A DNA stretch of 35,986 bases. Origin: JAJKIV01 sp036509075 (lineage in GTDB: Bacteria; Gemmatimonadota; Gemmatimonadetes; Gemmatimonadales; Gemmatimonadaceae). Below the pieces are notes generated by a model. It had not been told where the DNA came from. It saw only the letters and a program-made list of their open reading frames with translations, and did no database searches. Numbering within the stretch: the stretch's first letter is position 1; every line of letters starts with the position of its first letter. The position numbers and the translations under genes were made by a program. Location: contig DATCGG010000228.1 of NCBI GenBank assembly GCA_036509075.1, forward strand, positions 1-35,986, read 5' to 3'. Positions 15,529-22,010 of the stretch are shown piece by piece.

Positions 15529-16577
15529 CAGTGGCGACCTTCGAGCAGCCCCCACACGGCGTCATCCTCGGTGCCTAACACCCACACCGAGTACCCACGC
15601 AAATGGTACTGATTCACCAACTCGAGCTTCGCCATGAACGCACGAGCGTCCTCCAGCCACGCGTGACGAAAGACTCCATGGACCTCCCACTCCGCGTGCG
15701 GCGCCTTCTGAACGCTGTCCCAGACGGGCACGACGCCCGCACTGTCGAGAATCGCCTTGCCACGCACGTACGAGATATCGCCCCCTCGCAAGCGTGGACC
15801 GTGGCGCCTGTCGTACGTCGGATACCACCAATCCGAGTACGACGCGAGTCCTAGCGAGATCTTGCTCGGCGCTACGCCGAGCGACAGCACATAGCGAAGG
15901 CACTCCGTCATCCACGGATATCCCGCGACCGGCCCAGGAGGCGACTCGCCGGTGTGCTGCGCGTACGTCATGTACGAGATGAAGTCCAACGTGTCGGCGA
16001 GCGCCTTGAAGTCGTACGCGCCGCGCCAGTTGTCGTAGATCCAGCGATCGTAGCTGTTGGTCCCCGGGTTCTCGCTGAGCCGCGGGACCACGGCCGCGGA
16101 GAGCTGGCACCCCGCATGGTGTACGGAGTCGACTGCCTGACGAGTGAAGGCGGTGAAGGCATCCTTGTCGCGGATGTGAATGTTCTCGAAGTCGAACTGG
16201 ATGCCATCGAACCGGTTGACCCTGCATAACGCGGCAAGCGAGCGCAGCGCCCGCGTGCGGGCGACACGGTTGGTCAGGACGCGATGGAACGCCCGCTGGT
16301 CGAAGCCGGGGTTCACGACAAGCGGCATGAGTTTAACGCCCTTCGCACGTGCCGTCTCGATGACACGCGGATCGACGTGGCCACGAATCCTGCCCGTCGA
16401 GTCCATGGCAAAGACCTGCGGCGCGGCGATCCTGATCTGATCAGCGTGAGCGATGAACGACTGGATGCTCCTTTCGCCGTCGAGGTACCACAAAGCTTCG
16501 CCCCGCTGTGCGGAGGCGATACTGGACCATCCGAACGCGCTGAGCGTCGCGAGGGCGAACTGGAGCCAAGGTCGCAT
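15528..16577 (-). CDS. Exported GH18-like glycoside hydrolase
   Basis: This 349-residue protein has a Sec signal peptide (cleavage ASA|Q, 23/24) and a single TIM-barrel domain of glycoside hydrolase family 18. The catalytic signature is RFDGIQFDFENIH, i.e. the family's DxxxxDxE with Asp124, Asp129 and the acid Glu131. Other family marks are FISYMTYAQHT (strand 6), KISLGLASYSDWWYP (strand 7) and GYSVWVLGTED (strand 8, with the conserved Trp). It is closer to the YaaH/YdhD-type peptidoglycan or amino-sugar hydrolases than to large chitinases, and it lacks any LysM or chitin-binding domain. It lies ten bases downstream of the frameshifted membrane-protein gene, on the same strand. The probable substrate is an N-acetylglucosamine polymer, inferred from the family. 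Confidence 0.88.
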   Translation of the reverse strand: MRPWLQFALATLSAFGWSSIASAQRGEALWYLDGERSIQSFIAHADQIRIAAPQVFAMDSTGRIRGHVDPRVIETARAKGVKLMPLVVNPGFDQRAFHRVLTNRVARTRALRSLAALCRVNRFDGIQFDFENIHIRDKDAFTAFTRQAVDSVHHAGCQLSAAVVPRLSENPGTNSYDRWIYDNWRGAYDFKALADTLDFISYMTYAQHTGESPPGPVAGYPWMTECLRYVLSLGVAPSKISLGLASYSDWWYPTYDRRHGPRLRGGDISYVRGKAILDSAGVVPVWDSVQKAPHAEWEVHGVFRHAWLEDARAFMAKLELVNQYHLRGYSVWVLGTEDDAVWGLLEGRH

Positions 16578-16587
16578 CGGGGTCAGA

Positions 16588-16895
16588 TCATGAGCGTTGC
16601 GCGCCCGCAGCGCCAGTCATTGCCAGCGCGCGCCGCCAGCAGAGAGTGACGGTCGTGATCCCCAGTGCCAGCGAGGCCACGTTGATGACCGCCTCGGTCA
16701 CCATCGCTCCCGACGCGGGCAGCAACCGGTAGAGACCACGTTCGACGTTGAACGTGATGTCGATCGCGGCGAGATAGATGAGCGCGCTCCCACGACGCGC
16801 ACGTCGCCAGCGACAACGTAGTTTATCCAGTATGCGATCGTGACAGCGGCACCGAGCAGGAGCAGCGCGCTCAGGATTCGGTCGGAGCGTTTCAT
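16588..16895 (-). pseudogene. Small membrane protein gene with a single-base frameshift
   Basis: Two overlapping minus-strand frames together make one sensible protein. The first starts at ATG 16893-16895 with MKRSDRILSALLLLGAAVTI and a helix through IAYWINYVVAGDVRVV. The second carries on with SALIYLAAIDITFNVERGLY, VTEAVINVASLALGITTVTL and the natural stop at 16588. Joined near base 16787, the roughly 100-residue product has about three membrane helices and reads like a small integral membrane protein. Restoring one G to the GGG run on the minus strand (GTGGGAGC to GTGGGGAGC) would put the two halves in frame. So this is either a recent inactivating deletion or a homopolymer sequencing error. 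It lies ten bases upstream of the GH18-like gene. Confidence 0.7.
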
Positions 16896-16929
16896 TCGTC
16901 GAATATCTGGCCTTCAACAGGAGTCAGCG

Positions 16930-17361
16930 ATGAACCGAACGTCTGCGGGAAAGTGGCAGCGCGCCTTCGTCCTCGGTATCGCACTGGTCGGTGCCGCCGG
17001 CGTCGGCGCCACGATGGACCGGCTCGCGTTCGCGCAGCAGCCGGGCATCAAGCGCACCATTCTCCTGCGGACTGACGAGCCGGGGAGCCAGACTCACGAA
17101 GCGGTGATGGGTGTCGCCGAGATCGCGCCGGGAGCAATGGCGGGAAAGCACCGGCATCCCGGCATCGAGATTGGATATATCCTCGAGGGCTCGGTGACGC
17201 TGGAGCACGAGGGGGAGCCGGCAAAGCAGCTCAAGGCTGGCGACGCGTTCAAGAATGAGCCTGGTGTGCATAACGCGCGGAACACAGGCACGGTTCCCGT
17301 GAAGATCCTCGCCATTTATCTCGTCGAGAAAGGAAAGCCGATCGCCGAACCGGTCCCGTAG
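16930..17361 (+). CDS. Exported cupin-domain protein
   Basis: This 143-residue protein starts at ATG 16930, with AGGAG seven bases upstream. The longer frame from 16840 has no such site and would hide the signal peptide (FVLGIALVGAAGVGA...LAFAQQ). The rest is one small cupin barrel. Motif 1 is GKHRHPGIEIGYILEG with metal ligands His74, His76 and Glu80; motif 2 is KAGDAFKNEPGVHNARN with His114. All four ligands are kept, so it should bind a metal in the periplasm. Single-domain cupins of this kind are often labelled quercetinase- or storage-protein-like, but the reaction cannot be assigned. It is divergent from the frameshifted membrane gene, with only 34 bases between the starts. Confidence 0.88.
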   Translation: MNRTSAGKWQRAFVLGIALVGAAGVGATMDRLAFAQQPGIKRTILLRTDEPGSQTHEAVMGVAEIAPGAMAGKHRHPGIEIGYILEGSVTLEHEGEPAKQLKAGDAFKNEPGVHNARNTGTVPVKILAIYLVEKGKPIAEPVP

Positions 17362-17362
17362 G

Positions 17363-17587
17363 TCACCGTCGCCACTCCTTCGGTAGGCCCATGCGCTCCA
17401 GCAGCCGCTGATAGCGGGGCTCCTGCCGCATCGGCCGGAGCGATGGGATCGCATTGAGAAACCAGATCGCATCGGGATCCTTGGCGTCGATCGCACGCTC
17501 GAACATCACGTACATCGAATCGCGCTGCCCGAGTGTCGCGAAAACCACTGCCGAAGATCCCGGATGCGTGCCGCGACGCGTCGATCT
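17363..17587 (-). pseudogene. Remnant C-terminal tail of a TPR-containing protein
   Basis: The minus-strand frame opened by a stop at 17588-17590 reads ATLGQRDSMYVMFERAIDAK, then AIPSLRPMRQEPRYQRLLER and MGLPKEWRR, and ends at TGA 17363-17365. This is the usual end of TPR-type proteins (a last helical repeat, then 'LRxxPRYxxLLxRMGLP'), for example of TPR-bearing Ser/Thr kinases like the one at 22007. No start codon, kinase or TolB-like domain is in frame upstream; it meets a stop after about 25 codons. It therefore looks like a 3' fragment left by deletion. A small expressed protein from GTG 17548 (61 residues) cannot be excluded. Confidence 0.6.
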
Positions 17588-17639
17588 TCATGCTATCGGT
17601 CACGATGCGCGTCCAGGTACCGTCGGCTGCATCGCTCGG

Positions 17640-18113
17640 TCACGATCGCGGCGCATCCGCTCCGCACATGCCGCCGATGATCTGCCACTTGCCGCCGACC
17701 TTGACCCACGTGTGCGTGAACTTCCGCCACAGCTCCGTTCGTCCGTCCACGCGGCCATCGGCGTACTTCCATATCATCGGCGTCTTGTAATAGACCACAA
17801 CAACGCCGCCGACGTTCGACGCGCCTTCACGCGTGAGCGTGTAGTCGAACGTGATCTTCCCGTCTCTGATCTCGCGGACCCAGTCGCCGATTTCCGCCTT
17901 CGTCGCAGGGTGGTCGTTGTGGCACGGCCAGCCGCGGAAACCGTCGTTCCACAGCGTGCGGTACTTCTCCACGTCGCCGGCCTTCACATAACGCCAGTAG
18001 GTGTCTTCCATCGCCCACACCTCATCGACGTCGGACGCGCGTGATCGCGCAGTCGCCGCGGTAGCGAGCAAACCTCCGACGACTGTCACGACGAGCAGCG
18101 CAGACCGGTTCAT
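17640..18113 (-). CDS. Exported SnoaL/DUF4440-like (NTF2-fold) protein
   Basis: This 157-residue protein starts at ATG 18111-18113, preceded by a strong Shine-Dalgarno (GGGAGGA, three bases before the ATG). It has a signal peptide (SALLVVTVVGGLLATAATA). The mature part fits the NTF2-like fold: an N-terminal helix pair (VWAMEDTYWRYVKAGDVEKY), LWNDGFRGWP, then curved strands ending in KFTHTWVKVGGKWQIIGG, a very typical closing motif of DUF4440/SnoaL_3 proteins. It could be an enzyme or a ligand-binding pocket; no catalytic pair is evident. It lies 35 bases downstream of the kinase at 18149, but its own strong ribosome site suggests independent translation. Confidence 0.85.
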   Translation of the reverse strand: MNRSALLVVTVVGGLLATAATARSRASDVDEVWAMEDTYWRYVKAGDVEKYRTLWNDGFRGWPCHNDHPATKAEIGDWVREIRDGKITFDYTLTREGASNVGGVVVVYYKTPMIWKYADGRVDGRTELWRKFTHTWVKVGGKWQIIGGMCGADAPRS

Positions 18114-18148
18114 GGTTCCTCCCTTGGTCGAGTTGCGAGAAGACGCCG

Positions 18149-20779
18149 CTACGGTTTCACCACGCGATACATCCACGCGTCGCCTCGGTACTCACGCCAC
18201 ATGATCGTCGCGCGCTCGAGATCATCGGACACGCTCACGATGTTCGAGACGTGGCCGAGCGGCCCGAGCGGCTTCTCCTGCGCCCGGCCCGCAAGCTGGT
18301 ACATCGTCGCCGCGTCCGTGCTGCTCCAGACGGTGAACGCGATCGACCCGTCGGCGAGCCACCCGGCGAGCCCGTCCTCGGCGAAGTGTCGCGACCACTC
18401 GACTGGCGCGCCACCAGCCAGTGGCACCACGTCGAGGCGCAGGGTGTCGCTCGTCGCCGCATTCCACCCGAGGGTGAGCAGGCGCGAGTTGTCGGTCGAG
18501 ACGTCGAGGTGGATCAATGACGCATAATAGTCCGACTTCCGGATCTCGCGACGCCTGCCGTTCTCCTCGATGACCACCCGATCCCGCGAGCCGGGGATCC
18601 ATGCCCAGCCGTTAGGCAGGGCAACGGCATCGACGATCGCCGAGTCGCCGACCTGGACCGTCTGCGTGGAGGCGCCGTTGCGGATGTCGATTCGTGCGAG
18701 CTGCGCGCCCGCGCCGGTCATCGAGTAGATGGCGACCGTCACGGAGTCGACCCAGCGCGCGGATACCACGCGGCCCGTTGGGCTCACGGCGGTCTCGCTG
18801 CCACCGCCGAACGGTGCTACCGAGACGCGAACCTCGTCGCCGCCTTTGGGCGTCGGGACACTGCGCCGCATGAGCAGCCGCCCGCCGTCCGGCGACACGA
18901 GCGCGAGGACCCGGTTCGAGGCCTGCATGAGCGGTGGAGCGTTAGGCAGCGTGCCGTTCAGCACGTCGGTCAGGTTCGCCGCGATGACCGAAAACGAGTA
19001 GCTGCCGTCGTCGACGGTCATCTGCGTGCCGTCGGCGGTCACCGAGAGGTTCGTGAACCGTCCGCTGTAGATCGTGTCCTGATGGGTCGCGAACTTGCCG
19101 GTCGTCGAATCCAGCGCGACGCGCACGACCGCCTCGGCCGCCGTCGGACCCGCGCGCGTCATCCAGAGGGCGTCGCGCGACGCAACGCCGCCGCATGTGC
19201 ACGAGTTGAGCAGCTTGTCAGTGATCTTGCCATTCCGCTCGAACACCTGCCAGAGTCCGTGCGGCGGTTGGATCACCATGGCGACAATGCGCGACGTTCC
19301 GGGCACCGACACGAGCGCTCCGATCTGGGTGCCGGGACCGGGCACGCGTACGCTGTCGCGCACGGTGCCGTCGAGTCCGGCGACCTTGACCGTGAATGCG
19401 CCGTTGGTCGGCACGAGCGATCCGATCAACAGCGAGTCACCGCCGGCATAGAACGTCGCCAAGCCGGAGGTGAGGTACCGCGGCGTACCACCTAACGCCG
19501 ATACGAGGTAGGTGCCAAATCGGCCGGCGATGGTCCCGTTCACCATGAGGTTGCGACGGTCCGGGCTCCACTCGAGCGCGTACGCCGATGTCGCGCCCTC
19601 GAGCACGCGACGCGTGGTCGTGCTGCCCACGTCCTGGAGGTCGATCGCGTAGCGGCAATCGGCGCCGGTGCAGTCCTTCGTGAAGAACGCGAGCTGTTTG
19701 CCGTCCTGCGAAACCGTGGGCGCGGCGATCTTGCCGGAGAACGTCAGCTGGGTTCGGTCGCGGAGGGCCGCGGACGTGTCCTTCTCTCTGAACGCACCGT
19801 TCGCGACGAGGACCGCACCTGTCCCGGCGAGCGCGACCACGGCGGCCGCTACGCCGATCATCACCCGCCGCGACTTGGGCGCGGCCACCGGGACCGCGCC
19901 GGCGGCTGTCGCGCTCGATGCGCCGGATCTGGCGTCTGCGGGAGCCGCTTCGAGGGCCCGCACAAAGTCGGCGACGCTCGAGAATCGGTCGGCCGGGACC
20001 TTCGAGAGCGCTTTCGCGATTGCCGTGTCCACGGGCTCGGGCACCATGGGTCGCACGGTTCTCACGTGCATCGCGGGCTCCGTGAGCAGCTTGGCGATGA
20101 CCGCCTGGACCGTCTTGCCCGTGATCGGCGGCTCGCCGACCAACATTTCGAAGAGCACCGACGCCAGCGAATAGAGGTCGCTGCGCGCGTCCACGTTGCG
20201 GTCGCCGGTGGCCTGCTCGGGGCTCATGTAGTGCGGTGTACCTAACGACAGACCGGTCTCGGTCAGGCGGCTGCCGCCCGATTCCTGCACCGCGAGCGCG
20301 ATCCCGAAGTCCGCCAGCATGGCCTCGCCTTCCTGGAGGAGGATGTTCTCCGGCTTGATGTCGCGATGCACGACACCCTTGCGATGTGCGTAGTCGAGCG
20401 CGCTGCCGACCTGTTTCGTGATGGCGAGCGCCTGCTCGAGGCTCAGCTGCTGCTCGCGATTCAGCAGGTCGCGCAGCGACTCGCCGCGCACGTACGGCAG
20501 CACGTAGTAGAGCAGCCCGCCCGCGCTCCCGGAATCGATGAGCGTCAGGATGTGCGGGTGGTCGAGCCTTGCCGTGATCTTCACCTCGGCCAGGAACCGC
20601 TCGTTGCCTAACACGGCACCGAGCTCGGGGCGAAGGACCTTGAGCGCGACCTCGCGACCGAGCTTGAGGTCGTGCGCGAGGTAGACAGTCGCCATGCCAC
20701 CTGCGCCGAGCTGGCGCTCGATGCGGTACCGGTCGGTGAGAATCGCTTCGAGGTCGGGGGACGACGGCGTGCCGGACAT
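18149..20779 (-). CDS. Receptor Ser/Thr protein kinase with extracytoplasmic propeller (kinase A)
   Basis: The 876-residue protein has a Hanks-type kinase domain at the N-terminus: P-loop GAGGMATVY, Lys47 (VALKVL), catalytic Asp140 (VVHRDIKPEN), DFG Asp157 and SPEQ (the APE site), followed by helices to about residue 280. A single membrane helix follows (about 306-327, RRVMIGVAAAVVALAGTG). The remaining 550 residues are WD40-like/TolB-type propeller repeats (for example APTVSQDGKQLAFF, LVSPDGGRLLMRR) and should face the periplasm. An odd CTCG cysteine pair (NSCTCGG) and CTGADC are present in the propeller. Its tail lacks the NW-x-x-E ending of the other propeller kinases. It is separated from the next kinase by 98 bases, so it may have its own promoter. 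The ligand is unknown. Confidence 0.93.
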   Translation of the reverse strand: MSGTPSSPDLEAILTDRYRIERQLGAGGMATVYLAHDLKLGREVALKVLRPELGAVLGNERFLAEVKITARLDHPHILTLIDSGSAGGLLYYVLPYVRGESLRDLLNREQQLSLEQALAITKQVGSALDYAHRKGVVHRDIKPENILLQEGEAMLADFGIALAVQESGGSRLTETGLSLGTPHYMSPEQATGDRNVDARSDLYSLASVLFEMLVGEPPITGKTVQAVIAKLLTEPAMHVRTVRPMVPEPVDTAIAKALSKVPADRFSSVADFVRALEAAPADARSGASSATAAGAVPVAAPKSRRVMIGVAAAVVALAGTGAVLVANGAFREKDTSAALRDRTQLTFSGKIAAPTVSQDGKQLAFFTKDCTGADCRYAIDLQDVGSTTTRRVLEGATSAYALEWSPDRRNLMVNGTIAGRFGTYLVSALGGTPRYLTSGLATFYAGGDSLLIGSLVPTNGAFTVKVAGLDGTVRDSVRVPGPGTQIGALVSVPGTSRIVAMVIQPPHGLWQVFERNGKITDKLLNSCTCGGVASRDALWMTRAGPTAAEAVVRVALDSTTGKFATHQDTIYSGRFTNLSVTADGTQMTVDDGSYSFSVIAANLTDVLNGTLPNAPPLMQASNRVLALVSPDGGRLLMRRSVPTPKGGDEVRVSVAPFGGGSETAVSPTGRVVSARWVDSVTVAIYSMTGAGAQLARIDIRNGASTQTVQVGDSAIVDAVALPNGWAWIPGSRDRVVIEENGRRREIRKSDYYASLIHLDVSTDNSRLLTLGWNAATSDTLRLDVVPLAGGAPVEWSRHFAEDGLAGWLADGSIAFTVWSSTDAATMYQLAGRAQEKPLGPLGHVSNIVSVSDDLERATIMWREYRGDAWMYRVVKP

Positions 20780-20877
20780 TGGGAAGCCTGTGTGAGGGCC
20801 GGGTTGCTTTCAGACGGGGGGTGACGAGGGCGAGAACAGGTACAACCGCGATTAGGAACCCTGATTCGACGTTTCGA
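20780..20877 (-). promoter_or_regulatory. 98-base gap that breaks the kinase operon
   Basis: This is the largest gap inside the kinase run. The other junctions are ATGA overlaps, six bases, or the 110-base stretch covered by the 38-codon frame. It may hold a promoter for kinase A or an attenuator. No clear -35/-10 or Shine-Dalgarno is seen. Confidence 0.3.
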
Positions 20878-21897
20878 TCATCGAGACACGCCTCGCCAAA
20901 CAGCGAATACCACGACCAGCACGAGCGCGACGGCGAGCACCACGCCGATCATCAGCAACAATCGCTCGGTGTGCGGTCGCGGTCCGGTCGTTGGCGCACT
21001 GGTTGTCGGCGGATTCACCGACGGTGGACTCACCGCCGGAAGCGCTGCGGCCGAGACGGGCGTGGATTCGGACGATCCCAGCGCATCGCCGAATTGCGAC
21101 ACGAGACCGAAACGGTCTCCGGGATTTTTCGCCAGCGCGCGCTCGAGCGCCGCGGACACCGACGCGGGTACCGTTGGCCGGAGATTGGCAACGGGCCTCG
21201 GCGGCGTGACCATGTGCTGCTTGATGATCGACGGGGCCGTGGGGCCCGTGAAGGGCGGCTGTCCGGAAAGCATCTCGTACAGCACGCACCCTAACGAGTA
21301 GAGGTCGGTTCGGCCGTCGACTTCGCGCTCACCGGCAGCCTGCTCAGGGCTCATGTAGGCCGGTGTGCCAAGGCTGATGCCTGCGCCCGTCAGCGACTCG
21401 GTCCCGGCCTCGCGGACCGCCCTCGCGATGCCGAAGTCCGTCACGACCGCATGCCCGCTCTCGAGCAGGATGTTCTCCGGCTTGATGTCGCGGTGCACGA
21501 TGCCGCGCGCATGGGCATAGCTCAACGCGCCAGCCACCTCGCGCGCGATGCGAATGGCGTCGTCGAGCGGCAGCTGCCCCTCGCGCTTGAGCCGCTCGCG
21601 CAGCGATTCGCCTTCGACGAACGGCATGACGTAGTAGAGGGCCCCACGCACCTCGCCCGAATCGTAGAGCGGCAGGATGTGGGGGTGGCGCAGGTTCGCG
21701 GTCGTCTCGATCTCTCGAAGAAATCGCTCGGCGCCTAACGAAGCGCTCAGTTCCGGCTTGACGATCTTGACGGCGACCTGCCGCTTATGCTTGACATCCC
21801 GGCCGAGGAAGACCGTGGCCATCCCACCACTGCCGAGCTCCCGCTCGATGGTGTAACGGGCCGCCAGGGACCGCACCGAGTTGATCACGTCGCTCAT
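20878..21897 (-). CDS. Short membrane-anchored Ser/Thr protein kinase without sensor domain (kinase B)
   Basis: This 339-residue protein is a full Hanks-type kinase domain (GSGGMATVF, Lys44, HRD Asp137, DFG Asp154, SPEQAAGE). It is followed by a Pro/Ser/Thr-rich linker (SPPSVNPPTTSAPTTGPRP) and one C-terminal membrane helix (about 314-335, LLLMIGVVLAVALVLVVVFA), and stops four residues later. It is therefore anchored at the membrane but has no extracytoplasmic part, unlike its propeller-bearing neighbours. It may be a truncated receptor, or a kinase that is activated by its neighbours or by pairing. The start ATG overlaps by ATGA the stop of the 38-codon frame at 21894-22010, so its translation is probably coupled to upstream reading. 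Confidence 0.93.
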   Translation of the reverse strand: MSDVINSVRSLAARYTIERELGSGGMATVFLGRDVKHKRQVAVKIVKPELSASLGAERFLREIETTANLRHPHILPLYDSGEVRGALYYVMPFVEGESLRERLKREGQLPLDDAIRIAREVAGALSYAHARGIVHRDIKPENILLESGHAVVTDFGIARAVREAGTESLTGAGISLGTPAYMSPEQAAGEREVDGRTDLYSLGCVLYEMLSGQPPFTGPTAPSIIKQHMVTPPRPVANLRPTVPASVSAALERALAKNPGDRFGLVSQFGDALGSSESTPVSAAALPAVSPPSVNPPTTSAPTTGPRPHTERLLLMIGVVLAVALVLVVVFAVWRGVSR

Positions 21898-22010
21898 CGC
21901 GGCCTGCTCGCGTTCGTGGGCAGTCCCATCGGCTGAATCAACTCGCCAACCCGTGGGTCTTGTTGCAGTGCATCAAACCTGGGTACGCGCGCGATCCCCC
22001 GTCTGGTCAT
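21894..22010 (-). pseudogene. 38-codon TPR-tail remnant fitted between two kinases by ATGA overlaps
   Basis: On the minus strand the TGA of the kinase-TPR gene lies inside an ATGA, and that ATG opens a frame reading MTRRGIARVPRFDALQQDPR then VGELIQPMGLPTNASRPR. Its own TGA lies inside the ATGA of kinase B. The residues match the usual ending of TPR proteins ('PRFxxLxxDPRxxxLxxxMGLP', compare 17363-17587) but sit in a different frame from the TPR domain upstream. Codons are unusually AT-rich for this window (TTT, GAT, CAA CAA, TTG, ATT), as expected in decaying DNA. Most likely it is the old C-terminus of a TPR kinase that was coupled to kinase B. Translation through it could still serve coupling. 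Confidence 0.6.

Noticed and set aside
18114..18176. Longer start for the SnoaL-like protein (18176), overlapping kinase A
   Set aside because: ATG 18111-18113 has a strong ribosome site and opens the signal peptide; the extension would overlap the kinase gene and bury the signal.
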